Notes: generated by a model not told the origin, from the letters alone. A stretch of 64,000 nucleotides of DNA from Apoda limacodes (GCA_946406115.1 OX291543.1:35614815-35678814); one strand, 5' to 3'; counted from the stretch's first letter, positions 21,801 to 32,335 are shown. Translations and numbers: made by a program.

Positions 21801-22244
21801 AAATAGATTATTATAGATGAAAATTAACCATTCCCATATTTCCGAATCTACTTCCGAATTTACTTATACATTACAGGAAAACCTATAATAAGTTTACGGT
21901 CTTAAAATAACATGGTATATCCTTAATAAAAAATTGGGCGTAGGTATATAACGTTTATATCCAAATCCAATTAAGTAGGTATGGAACTCCAGGTGCGGGA
22001 GTCCAACTCGCATTTTATGTGTTGTTTTTATTAACATGTTGGAAATATAGGTACCTTCTACATGAAATGCATCTTATGTTACCGTACCAAAAATACGCAA
22101 TCGGGTAAGTTTCCTATGTACCTACTTTAGGTAGGTACCTAGGTAACCTTCCCGTTTATTTTGTAACAGCCAGTCTCTGTAGCGAGAAGTTTTAGGTAGG
22201 TACTTATTCTGTGCGCCGATATAATGTGATTTACTTGCAATTTG
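18766..22244. other. Long AT-rich interval, no gene recognised
   Basis: Starts with the continued (TA)n to about 18798. No frame longer than 62 codons and no recognisable domain. 21965-22020 (GAACTCCAGGTGCGGGAGTC, AACTCGCA) looks like part of a dispersed lepidopteran repeat. TAGGTAGGTACC-like strings near 22110-22200 are also common in moth DNA. Confidence 0.45.
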
Positions 22245-22249
22245 GTTTT

Positions 22250-22783
22250 ATTGTAGATAAAGATCTCTGGGCAGGTGCACCCGGATACCAGCTTGGCCCT
22301 TTTGACTCGGTTCAACGACGGGCTGTGAGAATTGTCGACGATTCCAAACTCACTTGCGGTATCGAGCCCTTAAGTCTGAGGAGAGACTTTGCCTCACTGT
22401 GTGTGTTCTACCGCTTGTACAATGGGTTGTGTTCTGAGGAATTGTTCCAAATGATGCCCACGGCTACTTTCTACCATCGCACCGCTCGCCATCGGCAGGG
22501 AATTCATTTTCACACTTTAGAACCTAAATGGTCGCGTACAGTGCGGTTTCAGAGAAACTTCCTCCCACGAACGCTGAAGTTGTGGAATGAGCTCCCTGCC
22601 AAGGTTTTCTGCAAGGACTACAGTATGGAGTTCTTCAAGAAAGAAGTTATTAGATTTCTGAAGGGTCGGCAACACGCAAGTGATACCCCTGGTGTTGCAA
22701 GCGTCCATAGGCTACGGTGACCGCTTACCATCAGGTGGACCGTAAGCTTGTTTGCCACCTTAGTGGTATAAAAAAAAAAAAAA
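22250..22783 (+). mobile_element. jockey-like LINE, 3' fragment with open frame (copy 3)
   Basis: The best preserved 3' fragment here. A single open frame (stop at 22718-22720) covers the RT C-terminal domain: GAPGYQLGPFDSVQRRAVRI, LRRDFASLCVFYRLYNG, TARHRQGIH, RTLKLWNELPAKVF and RFLKGRQHAS. It is followed by the 3' UTR (TTTGCCACCTTAGTGGTAT) and a poly(A) run at about 22769-22783. It is truncated at the 5' end near 22250. The intact frame and poly(A) tail suggest a younger insertion than the other fragments. Confidence 0.92.
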
Positions 22784-23009
22784 ACTTTTAAATTTTATGA
22801 ACCCAATGATAGTATGACAATGATGTGTATGACATTGTATGACAAGCGGAAGAGATGCCCTTTAGGGATAAGCCCTTCTGCTGTATAATAGTTTTAGTTT
22901 ATTTAATTTCTTTTTTATTTTAACTTTTATATTTTTAATTTCATACAATACAGTCTATATAAACAAACAATTCAATAAGAACCGTACACCTACATAAATT
23001 TGATTATTA
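22784..23009. other. Spacer, no gene seen
   Basis: AT-rich flank between the jockey fragment and the pogo-like element. Confidence 0.5.
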
Positions 23010-23229
23010 GGGGAATGCAGGGTAATGAGAGCCATCGGGCAATGGGAGCTATGTTGATTGAACGAAGCGCATGCACATTCGCGCGATCGTAAGCACTTGG
23101 TTGCTTCCGTCAACTGTCGGCAAACTTCGCATGACGCGCTCGAACCGTTAATGCATTCATTTAGTCCCGAGGGACGATTGTGTATTTCGCTCCACGCTTA
23201 CAAAAAATTGTGAACTGCCAGCATCAAGG

Positions 23230-23460
23230 TAAGCATAAAATTATATTCTTATTTAATTGTATTTATGCTTATTATATCCCTAGATATAATATATCATCAT
23301 ATACTAATGAGTCCCACTATTTAAATTGTGATTTAAAATAGAAATAAATATTTATATTATTACTTTTCAAAATGGTGGTCAGCGGCTAATGGTAGCCTAG
23401 CTTTAGCTTAGCTTTGTTTAGTCATCTTATAGCCGTAAAATACCTTATTTTTTGTTTTAG
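23230..23460 (+). other. Candidate 5'-UTR intron of the pogo-like element
   Basis: CATCAAG|GTAAGCAT at about 23229/23230 fits a 5' splice site, and TTTTTTGTTTTAG ending at 23460, directly before an ATG, fits a 3' splice site. This would splice a GC-richer leader onto the transposase start codon. Inferred from consensus only. Confidence 0.5.
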
Positions 23461-23575
23461 ATGCCACGTAAAAGAAATCAAACAACCACGAATGCTTCTT
23501 GGACGGTGGATTCATGAGAAAATGCGGTATCTGTTCTCAAAAGAAGAGGCATTTCGGTCTAGATCTTTAGTTTTC
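23461..23575 (+). pseudogene. pogo-like transposase N-terminal remnant (HTH_psq type)
   Basis: ATG at 23461 opens MPRKRNQTTTNASWTVDS, then a TGA at 23515-23517; in the same frame the sequence continues ENAVSVLKRRGIS and then stops. The basic start, the W-T-x-D-S-x-x-x-A spacing and the R-G-I-S helix turn fit the psq-type helix-turn-helix of pogo/CENP-B-like transposases. The catalytic DDE domain is absent. No function remains. Confidence 0.65.
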
Positions 23576-23964
23576 CATTAATAATTTTAAATTTATTTTT
23601 ATTTACTTATTTTTTAATTTTTGTTACAAATAGTTTTATTGTATTGATAATTATTATACCGAAGATCTCATTTAAAGTACGTTTTGTTAATTTTTTGGTT
23701 TAAGAGTAATTATAATGGCTCCAATTTCCCGTATGAGCGTTAAATGGGCTCTCATTAGCCGCATTTGTCGGGTAATAGGAGCGACTTTTTTTGTAAAACT
23801 GTTAAATTGTACCTTAATATATGTCTGTGGTTGATTATAACTGTGATTAAAGTATACTTTAATAATGAAGGTAAGAGTTGAATATTAAAAATTACAAGAA
23901 TTTTGACAAACGTGGTTTTTATCAAATCTTTCCCTTAGTAGGCTCCCATTACCCTTTTCTCCCC

Positions 23965-25262
23965 TACCTGTTTTTATATACGGGAATATATTAATGTATA
24001 CTAATTTTATTTAATTATAATATATTAATGTATACTAATTACATTTAATTATAATAAATTAAATAATACGGAAATATAAAAATGTATAGAAATAAGATTG
24101 TTAAGCAGAAAATTCAAAAAAAGATTTAGTAGGTTTAAAAATACGCATAAGTATGCATCGATAATAATCTTTCCAATAAAAATATAAATTACCAGCGCAA
24201 ATATTTATTCCATTTTACTAAACTTTATCTATTTTTATAACCATTTTGTGAACATATTTTGGTGACGCGTTAGTGGACTGTATTTGGTTTTAGATGATGT
24301 ATGACAAGATGGTGTATGGAAGCGTGGTATTTATTAGTTTTCAGGCGTGGCGTTAATCCTAGAATAGAATCTTAGAATCTAAGAACACAGAAGGAAAATT
24401 TAGGCAGGACTTACCACTTTATAGCTTATTCAGATGCCGAAGCAGAATACTTATTTATATTACAATAGTTCGTAGTTAGTGTACACACATTATAAGTCTA
24501 TTCAAAAGTTCACTCTTTTTCGTATTCGTAAACAACACTTACACGTGTGAATAAACAATATTATAACTAATTATTATTTAATAATTATTATATATATATA
24601 TATATATAGTCAGCGGCGGCGCGGTGCGTTCGATGCTTCTTATTTGAGCTTTGCCAAACCACTGGTCGCAGAGGGCACTGGTGCGGCGATCTTTTTCTTC
24701 GTGGTAGGTAGGTATATAGGAACATATATATATGGATGATAATTAGGATTGGGCAGGAAATTCAAAGAAACCATTACAAGACTACTCCACGCTTGAATTA
24801 TGTATAAATACACGCCCAACCATATTTTATGATTGGGCTCAATAGAAGGACTGTAGGTATCTGTAGGTAAGATGAAATGTGATGAAGTGCAACGAAACGT
24901 GTCTCGAACCAGAAGTGACACGCTTGCCGAGTAGGTACGCTAATGTGTTACAAAATATCAACAACGTTTTTAAGGCTTCCGTTCACAGATCAATTCGTTA
25001 ATCTTTATTGCTAAAATAAATAATTATAAACAATTTCAAACATCTGGATCTAATTTGTTAAAAATTAATTAATAATAATATTTAGTCTAAACTAACTTTG
25101 TTTATATTTTTGCACAAAAATTACAAAATTTTGTACCGCAACAAGAAATACACCGTCCTTGTGCAACGCCAGACGGAAGACTGATTTTGGTTGAGAATTG
25201 AGATGAATGGTACACGAATTGAATGGTGTTCTATCTTTAAGGCGCATATAGCAGCTAACTAG
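23965..25262. other. No gene recognised
   Basis: AT-rich, with a (TA)n run near 24590-24608 and a short GC-rich patch (CAGCGGCGGCGCGGTGCGTT) just after it. The minus-strand frame 24640-24921 has no recognisable domain. Confidence 0.45.
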
Positions 25263-25534
25263 CCATTAGATATCCTCAATTTTCTCTTCGTAGAAAACGA
25301 TTTTCTAAAATCCAAATGTCGCAAATATAAAGCTAGTCATAAGCTATTCTTAGAAGGTTTTATATTGTTTTTAGAAGTGGCCGTTTTTAGCAGAAATGCC
25401 AACTACAACTCACAGATATTATTTGGAAACTATATAAAACCTTCTAAAAGTAGCTTATGACTAGCTTTATATTTGCGACATTTGGATTTAAGAAATTCGT
25501 TTTCTACGAAGAGAAAATTGAGGATATCTAATGG
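25263..25534. mobile_element. MITE with ~100-bp terminal inverted repeats
   Basis: Begins CCATTAGATATCCTCAATTT and ends with the reverse complement; the arms match for about 100 bp at roughly 94%, leaving about 70 bp in the centre. No target duplication was recognised. The right half recurs in direct orientation at 28703-28826. Confidence 0.85.
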
Positions 25535-25744
25535 CGGCGCTTGTGGGGTGTAAGAGGGCCCTTAACTGTAGTGATCACGCTTTATTTGGTCGGGTTATAA
25601 TGAGTTCCGATAAATTAGTCTAAATTTAGTATTATTTTACTTTTTTTATCGTTTGATTAAACATAAAAAATTTAAAATTGGTGTTGTAAATCAAATTAAA
25701 GCGCCAATTTTTTAGTACGTATAACTTTTCTCTGATTAACTGTG
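25535..25744. other. Spacer, no gene seen
   Basis: Unique-looking sequence between the MITE and the palindrome cluster. Confidence 0.45.
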
Positions 25745-26131
25745 ATAGATCAGAAGACAAATTCGTAAATGACGGAAAAAGCGTCTTAGTTATTATTTTT
25801 TTTAATTTTTTGTATAATTCGAAAGGAAAAATTTAAACTGGTAAAATGATCCTCAAATGTTGATATTTCATATATAAAAGTCCAAAAACTTTGGCTGTTA
25901 AATTCCAGAGACAATTTCGACTACATTTGCTGGAAAACGTTGATTCTGCAACTGTTAAACCCTTAACGGTTCTATCGGTATAATACCTTAAAGGATTAAA
26001 ACTTGATCATAAAAATACGTATTAAATAAATTTACCTATCTATGGGAGCAACTATCCGACCACTTTGTCATAAATTGCTACCTTGTTAGTTAGCTAACAA
26101 CATTTTACAGTAACCACATCAATATTATTAT
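25745..26131. repeat. Segment A, inverted relative to 28314-28699
   Basis: Contains ATTCGTAAATGACGGAAAAA, CTATCGGTATAATACC and ends CAGTAACCACATCAATATT. The reverse complement at 28314-28699 matches with scattered differences. It lies outside the large palindrome on the left while its partner lies inside the palindrome's loop. Confidence 0.9.
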
Positions 26132-26146
26132 TTTTTTAAATAAGTT

Positions 26147-27472
26147 CATAAACTTCTAAATGGTTTTAAACAAAGAGACCTTAGAATGTTTTGACTTTTG
26201 ACACAAGACGTCATTAACTACTAACAGTTACTACTTCTTAGCGTAAAGACAAACTTTGTCTTAAATGACATTATATTCTCATATATTTTCTAGTCTTATA
26301 GGAGCGAATAACCTAAACTTAATCTACTCTATGTGCTCACAGAAAAGCGTCTAGCTCGGTGAGGTTTAACAGTTATATTGTGTTTTATGTGAATCAACCT
26401 AGTCTACATGTGTATATATTTTCAGTACTCGCAAGAATCAACGGTTTTCTTGTACGACTACTCTACGGCTCCTTGCCGTTACAAATATCTGGAGAAGTCT
26501 GCCCTTCTCAATCGTTTTCCGGGCCGGTGCGTGTCCTCTCTCGGGGGACATACGCACTGAAGGGGATTCTGGGAGTTTCTCTCTACTCCAGAATCTCGGC
26601 CCGAACGGTAGCAGTGCTTCAAGCTGAGCAACGCTGCTCACCGTAACTACGGGGCTAACATCTGGCACGTGCGGCATAGCATTGTGCCGGCTCACTAAAC
26701 TAACTAACTAACAACACTAACCTTGGCCTTACATTACTCACCACACGTCGTTAGGTCACCTTAAGTCAATCCCGTCCGGCGTAAACCTACTCTGGCGGCG
26801 GAGACCTACTGGGTGCAGACGTCGTGGAAGACAACTTTAATTGGGCTTTAGGCCGATGAACTAATTTGTACTTTCTATCTGAATATAATCTTGAAAACCT
26901 TACTTTTAGAAATCGATGTAGTCAGTCTTTCTGTATAGTTGGGTAGTTTTCTAATACTGTAATTAGATATATAATTTAGATAGTTCTTATTTCTAAATAT
27001 TTTAAGGGTTACGAATCACCTTATGTGATAAGGCTACTACTGACGATTAAATATTGTTAATATAACTGTGAACGAGTATACATTACAACCTGCCTTACCC
27101 TTGAAAAGTATTTTCTTTATTTGCCTCTGAACCCGCTCTACCCTAATCTCTATCTCCTGAGCACCCAGCCGGTGCATCGGTAACAGAATACTCTGTTCTT
27201 TTATACATTAACTAACTACTGGAGTAAGAAGTGTTTCCAGGTATTACATCAGACGATAGGCTGCAATAAATCTCTCACATCTCAGTCTTGCAGAGAAAAA
27301 AGTGTTGACGCAGCTCGCTTGGTCTACTTTAATTATTTCCATTCCATCATGTCTAATGGCACTTTGTTTTGGGGTAAGGCAGCTGATATTAATACAGCCG
27401 TTATTTTTCAAAAGTGATCAATACGGCCAATCTATATAAGTGATGAGCCCATGAGTATATGAATAAATAAAA
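26147..27472. repeat. Left arm of 1.3-kb palindrome
   Basis: Reverse complement of 29065-30389 at about 98-99% identity by eye: identical over the outer ~300 bp checked, more differences towards the inner end. It contains a GC-rich core at 26460-26660 within which one frame (26438-26695, minus) reads open for about 85 codons, the same as in the other arm. Confidence 0.95.
26438..26677 (-). CDS. Unrecognised small ORF in left arm
   Basis: From the first ATG (26677) it encodes about 79 residues starting MPHVPDVSPVVTVSS and ending RRVVVQENR. I do not recognise it. It is moderately basic, with a segment rich in Arg, Ser and Pro, and no membrane segment. The same protein is encoded in the right arm (29859-30098). 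Identity of the two is explained by the recent inverted duplication and is not evidence of selection. An overlapping frame on the opposite strand is also open, so a coding role is doubtful. Confidence 0.25.
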   Translation of the reverse strand: MPHVPDVSPVVTVSSVAQLEALLPFGPRFWSREKLPESPSVRMSPERGHAPARKTIEKGRLLQIFVTARSRRVVVQENR

Positions 27473-27665
27473 GAGAGTACCCATCAAGTTGGTAGTAAGT
27501 GTGTATGTATATAAATTAGAGAAACCACCCAACATGTCAGGAGTTTGTAAATGTATGTGTATAAATTAAAGATAGCACCCACCATGTAAGGAGTAAGTGT
27601 CTATGTGTATAAATAAGAGAGAGTACTCACTGCGCTGGTTGCGCTGGGGAGAACAACACCTGCCA

Positions 27666-27994
27666 GGAGGCCTACAACTGATATCAGTTTCAATCGTAAA
27701 ATCCTACGGCGATCGAGAAATCTACTAAATTGGTACTCTCGTTGTTGCAGCGCTCAATTGAGAACGGAATTTTGTGGCCAATTTCGGAACTAAAATACTA
27801 TACAAATATTTAGAACCGGTACTCTTTGAGCCATCGGATCGAGACTGAAATTAAGTACGATGATCTGTGAAAAGAAATGTCAAAATTTCAATCTAATCGC
27901 AATTTGGTAAAGGAGTACCGATAGAAATCGAGTTTGCCACGGAATTGGATTGAAACTGGATTGGGATTGAAACTGATATCAGTTGTAGGCCTCC
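27666..27994. mobile_element. MITE with perfect 30-bp TIRs
   Basis: GGAGGCCTACAACTGATATC at 27666 is the start of a 30-bp sequence whose exact reverse complement ends at 27994. The 329-bp unit lies in the left side of the palindrome loop. The interior has degenerate symmetry (GGTACTCTCG and GAGTACCGAT). No target duplication was recognised and there is no coding potential. Confidence 0.88.
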
Positions 27995-28019
27995 AGGTCA
28001 GCTAGTTTTAAATAAACAT

Positions 28020-28078
28020 ATGATACACACACAGTCGCACACTCATACACACACACATAAACACACGCACACATAGGA
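28020..28078. repeat. CA-rich microsatellite
   Basis: Imperfect ACAC tract (ACACACACAGTCGCACACTC and following). Confidence 0.8.
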
Positions 28079-28092
28079 GGAACAACATTTAA

Positions 28093-28326
28093 TAGTTACC
28101 ATATCAATATTTAATTTCTTTAATAAATAGAGTGACTTGGCAAACGCACCAAAATAATCTACGAAGTAATTTAAAGATAGGTATATCCTCCATATAGGTA
28201 GGTACTTTCAAACAAATAAAAGCACAGAGCACTAATATTATGTAGATAGATTTTGTTTTATGCAGATTCTTTTGCCGTGTGCAATTGCCACTTTATTTAT
28301 TAATGAAAAAAAATGTAATATTGATG
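28093..28326. repeat. Segment C, inverted relative to 28829-29061
   Basis: Starts AGTTACCATATCAATATTT and ends AATGTAATATTGATG. The reverse complement at 28829-29061 matches nearly throughout. It is the inner palindrome nested inside the 1.3-kb arms. Confidence 0.92.
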
Positions 28327-28699
28327 TGGTTACTGTAAAATGTTGTTAGCTAACTAACAAGGTACCAATTTATGACAAAGTGGTCGGATAGTTGCTCCCA
28401 TAGATAGGTAAATTTATTTAATACGTATTTTTATGATCAAGTTTTAATCCTTTAAGGTATTATACCGATAGAACCGTTAAGGGTTTAACAGTTGCAGAAT
28501 CAACGTTTTCCAGCAAATGTAGTCGAAATTGTCTCTGGAATTTAACAGCCAAAGATTCTGGATTTTTATAAATGAAATATCAATATTTGAGGATCATTTT
28601 ACCAGTTTAAATTTTTCCTTCCGAACTATACAAAAAATACAAAAAAATAATAACTAAGACGCTTTTTTCCGTCATTTACGAATTTATCTTCTGACCTAA
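28314..28699. repeat. Segment A', inverted copy of 25745-26131
   Basis: Reverse complement of segment A with scattered differences (for example GGTACCAATT against GCTACCTTGT). It sits inside the loop between C and C'. Confidence 0.9.
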
Positions 28700-28702
28700 A
28701 AG

Positions 28703-28826
28703 TGCCCGTTCTTAGCAGAAATGCCAACTACAGCTCACAGATAATATTTAGAAACTATATAAAATCTTCTAAAAATAGCTTATCACTAGCTTTATATTTG
28801 CGTCATTTGGATTTAAGAAATACTTT
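28703..28826. mobile_element. Half copy of the 25263 MITE
   Basis: AGCAGAAATGCCAACTACAG through TTTGGATTTAAGAAA matches 25378-25499 in the same orientation. The left half of that MITE is missing. Confidence 0.85.
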
Positions 28827-28828
28827 TG

Positions 28829-29061
28829 CATCAATATTACATTTTTTTCCGTTAATAAATAAAGTGGCAATTGCACACGGCAAAAGAATCTGCATAAAAC
28901 AAAATCTATCTACATAATATTAGTGCTCTGTGCTTTTATTTGTTTGAAAGTACCTACCTATATGGAGGGTATACCTATCTTTAAATTACTTCGTAGATTA
29001 TTTTGGTGCGTTTGCCAAGTCACTCTATTTATTAAAGAAATTAAATATTGATATGGTAACT
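28829..29061. repeat. Segment C'
   Basis: Reverse complement of 28093-28326; ends AAATATTGATATGGTAACT directly before the right arm of the large palindrome. Confidence 0.92.
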
Positions 29062-29064
29062 ATT

Positions 29065-30389
29065 TTTATTTATTCATATACTCATGGGCTCATCACTTAT
29101 ATAGATTGGCCGTATTGATCACTTTTGAAAAATAACGACTGTATCAATATCAGCTGCCTTACCCCAAAACAAATTGCCATAAGACATGATGGAATGGAAA
29201 TAATTAAAGTAGACCAAGCGAGCTGCGTCAACACTTTTTTCTCTGCAAGACTGAGATGTGAGAGTTTTATTGCAGCCTATCGTCTGATGTAATACCTGGA
29301 AACACTTCTTACTCCAGTAGTTAGTTAATGTATAAAAGAACAGAGTATTCTGTTACCGATGCACCGGCTGGGTGCTCAGGAGATAGAGATTAGGGTAGAG
29401 CGGGTTCAGAGGCAAATAAAGAAAATACTTTTCAAGGGTAAGGCAGGTTGTAATGTATACTCGTTCACAGTTATATTAACAATATTTAATCGTCAGTAGT
29501 AGCCTTATCACATAAGGTGATTCGTAACCCTTAAAATATTTAGAAATAAGAACTATCTAAATTATATATCTAATTACAGTATTAGAAAACTACCCAACTA
29601 TACAGAAAGACTGACTACATCGATTTCTAAAAGTAAGGTTTTCAAGATTATATTTAGATAGAAAGTACAAATTAGTTCATCGGCCTAAAGCCCAATTAAA
29701 GTTGTCTTCCACGACGTCTGCACCCAGTAGGTCTCCGCCGCCAGAGTAGGTTTACGCCGGACGGGATTGACTTAAGGTGACCTAACGACGTGTGGTGAGT
29801 AATGTAAGGCCAAGGTTAGTGTTGTTAGTTAGTTAGTTTAGTGAGCCGGCACAATGCTATGCCGCACGTGCCAGATGTTAGCCCCGTAGTTACGGTGAGC
29901 AGCGTTGCTCAGCTTGAAGCACTGCTACCGTTCGGGCCGAGATTCTGGAGTAGAGAGAAACTCCCAGAATCCCCTTCAGTGCGTATGTCCCCCGAGAGAG
30001 GACACGCACCGGCCCGGAAAACGATTGAGAAGGGCAGACTTCTCCAGATATTTGTAACGGCAAGGAGCCGTAGAGTAGTCGTACAAGAAAACCGTTGATT
30101 CTTGCGAGTACTGAAAATATATACACATGTAGACTAGGTTGATTCACATAAAACACAATATAACTGTTAAACCTCACCGAGCTAGACGCTTTTCTGTGAG
30201 CACATAGAGTAGATTAAGTTTAGGTTATTCGCTCCTATAAGACTAGAAAATATATGAGAATATAATGTCATTTAAGACAAAGTTTGTCTTTACGCTAAGA
30301 AGTAGTAACTGTTAGTAGTTAATGACGTCTTGTGTCAAAAGTCAAAACATTCTAAGGTCTCTTTGTTTAAAACCATTTAGAAGTTTATG
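29065..30389. repeat. Right arm of 1.3-kb palindrome
   Basis: Partner of 26147-27472. With the left arm it could form a hairpin of about 1.3 kb around a 1.6-kb loop. Includes one copy (near 29260-29335) of the 72-bp unit that is tandemly repeated immediately outside this arm. Confidence 0.95.
29859..30098 (+). CDS. Unrecognised small ORF in right arm
   Basis: Same 79-residue product from the first ATG (29859) as the left-arm frame. Product not recognised; coding status doubtful for the reasons given there. Confidence 0.25.
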   Translation: MPHVPDVSPVVTVSSVAQLEALLPFGPRFWSREKLPESPSVRMSPERGHAPARKTIEKGRLLQIFVTARSRRVVVQENR

Positions 30390-30457
30390 GACCCAGGAAT
30401 GGATGTCCTCCGGTCGTTTATCGGAGACGGACCACCTGAAACGGTCGTTCCGTTATA

Positions 30458-30797
30458 AATGTGAGGGTTCCATTGCCGCCTATTGTCTTATGTTACACCT
30501 AGAAACACTTTTGACACCAATAGATAGTTAATGTGAGGGTTCTATTGCAGCCTATTATCTTATGTTATACCTAGAAACACTTCTGACTCCAATATATAGT
30601 TAATGTGAGGGTTCTATTGCAGCCTATTGTCTTATGTTTTACCAAGAAACTCTTCTGACTCCAATAGATAGTTAATGTGAGGGTTCTATTGCAGCCTATT
30701 TGTCTTATGTAATAACTAGAAATACTTCTGACTCTAATAGATAGTTAATTTGATGGTTCCATTGCAGCCTATTGTCTTATGTATATAGATAGTTAAT
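30458..30797. repeat. 72-bp tandem repeat, about 4.7 copies
   Basis: Units start at 30458, 30530, 30602, 30674 and 30748 (the last partial), each AATGTGAGGGTTCTATTGCA then GCCTATTGTCTTATG and AGAAACACTTCTGACTCCAA. The same unit occurs once in each palindrome arm (near 29260 and, inverted, near 27225-27290). Confidence 0.92.
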
Positions 30798-30869
30798 ACA
30801 TAATAATTTACTTATATTTTGACACTTAGCATCATAAAATTTAAATAGATAGTCTTTTTACAAGCTTTT

Positions 30870-31120
30870 ATTTAGTTTTACTTGTCCGTTGTCTGTCTGT
30901 AATGAAAGTTAAGTTTGACACACTTTCCGGTTCCGGATTAAGCTGAAGTTTTGCACGCATATATTTATCGCGTGACATTGTAATATTATAATGACATGGC
31001 GCTGGAAGGTACCCATAGGAACTCTGTAATAAAACGACGTAACCGCACCGAGTTTGGGCTCATTTGTTTCGTCTTGACGAGTACTTTGGCCATAGATAAT
31101 ATCATATGGATATTGCCAAC
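30870..31120 (+). repeat. Dispersed lepidopteran-type repeat fragment
   Basis: TTGTCTGTCTGTAATG, CGGTTCCGGATTAAGCTGAA, TTTTGCACGCATAT and ACCCATAGGAACTCTGTAAT followed by AAACGACGTAAC resemble a repeat often seen in moth and butterfly intergenic DNA. Family assignment is from memory of its motifs. Confidence 0.5.
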
Positions 31121-31560
31121 CCCATTAAATTTGGGAGAATCTATTTGTTATGAATGTGAATTCTATTTGATTAGATGAATGACCCAATGCTATGGTGAGC
31201 ACATGCCAGGGCTGAAAGGTATGAGGGTGTATAAACATGTCATATAGAATATTGCGCCTCAGGGTACTAGAGCGAACCCTATTGTACTGAATTATTGTTG
31301 ATGTCTTATATACTCGTGGGAACTAAGTGATTCAAAATCTCGAATCATAATAATAACCAAAAGTTGAATTTTAAAAAAACAAGCTTATACTTGTTAATAA
31401 AAAGAACTAAATAGTTAAAAATAATTTAATTCCGATAAGAAATATACCATTTTATAGTTACATTACACGCATTTTTTTTAATAAAAGCGCGTTACACCTA
31501 CTTTATTTCTCTTATTTTCAAAATGAAATACGTTTAAATAAAACTTATAAAACATTTTGA
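31121..31560. other. No gene recognised
   Basis: AT-rich spacer. Confidence 0.45.
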
Positions 31561-31564
31561 CTTT

Positions 31565-31665
31565 ATTAACGTTACAATTAAAACGCGCTAACTTAACGTT
31601 ACAATCAAAACGCGCCAGCTGAACTTTACAATTAAAACGCGCTAAATTAATGTCACAATTTATGG
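31565..31665 (-). repeat. 30-bp tandem repeat, about 3.5 copies
   Basis: Units of AACGTTACAATTAAAACGCG plus about 10 bases. On the minus strand one frame repeats the phrase LARFNC in ten-residue steps. The small frame 31478-31672 is a product of the repeat. Confidence 0.8.
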
Positions 31666-31884
31666 AGGGCATACATTTTACTGCTTATGGTTTTGCTTAC
31701 AAATAGAAGTAGAGTTTTCATACCCACTCTTTTCTTACTTTGCCCCTTTAAATAAATTTCTTCTTTCGCCCTTTAAGGGATGATTTTCCAAAAAAGGAGG
31801 AACACACAAATATTAATTTTCAACTATAAGACAAGTTTTTTTTTTACAATGTATTTAGCTTTAAAAATTACGAATTTCGATACA

Positions 31885-32065
31885 AACCTTCAACCCCTAT
31901 TTTACCCCTTTAGAGGATAAATTTCCAAAAATATCTTGGTGCATATTTACGTCATTTAGGAAGCGTTTGTGCAACATTTCATGCTACTAGCCCCAGCGGT
32001 TTCCGCTTTGCGAATGTCGATTAGTCAATGAATCAGTCAGACAGTCAGTTTTTTCTTTTACAGAT
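31885..32065 (+). repeat. Dispersed lepidopteran-type repeat fragment
   Basis: CTTCAACCCCTATTTTACCC, CTTTAGAGGATAAATTTCC, GCAACATTTCATGCTACTAG and the terminal CAGTCAGACAGTCAGTTTTT are typical pieces of a short dispersed repeat abundant in Lepidoptera. A diverged piece may begin near 31735. Confidence 0.6.
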
Positions 32066-32335
32066 AAACTTATATTTTGGTAATACTTATTTAAAAGAAA
32101 AATTAAAGAAAAGCCAAAATTCTTTCAAAAGTTCTGTATTAAAACATTTACACCTTATAACACGACTAGTATCAACGTTTTCCTTTACAATAGACTTAAT
32201 CTCTACGTAATTAATCCTTTAAGACGTCGAAGTGGGACATAATCGATTATTATTGTATTAATATCGAAGGGCTAAGTTATTTCCGACGCGCGGCAGGAAT
32301 TTATGGCGGTACGTATGGGGCACTTTTATAGCGGC
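32066..32335. other. Spacer, no gene seen
   Basis: AT-rich sequence with a short lysine-rich frame that looks incidental. Confidence 0.4.

Larger units (their letters stand above)
23010..23964 (+). mobile_element. Non-autonomous pogo/Tigger-like DNA transposon
   Basis: The left end GGGGAATGCAGGGTAATGAG and the right end (reverse complement GGGGAGAAAAGGGTAATGGG) form imperfect TIRs of about 25 bp, and both sides are flanked by TA (23008-23009, 23965-23966). The motif GGTAATGRGAGC recurs inside each end (near 23021, 23037, 23748 and 23769), as expected of subterminal transposase-binding sites. It is 955 bp long and retains only a transposase N-terminal remnant. Confidence 0.8.

Noticed and set aside
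24640..24921. 93-codon minus-strand frame near a GC-rich patch, possible host exon
   Set aside because: No domain, no splice-site pattern that I could defend, and no neighbouring exon.
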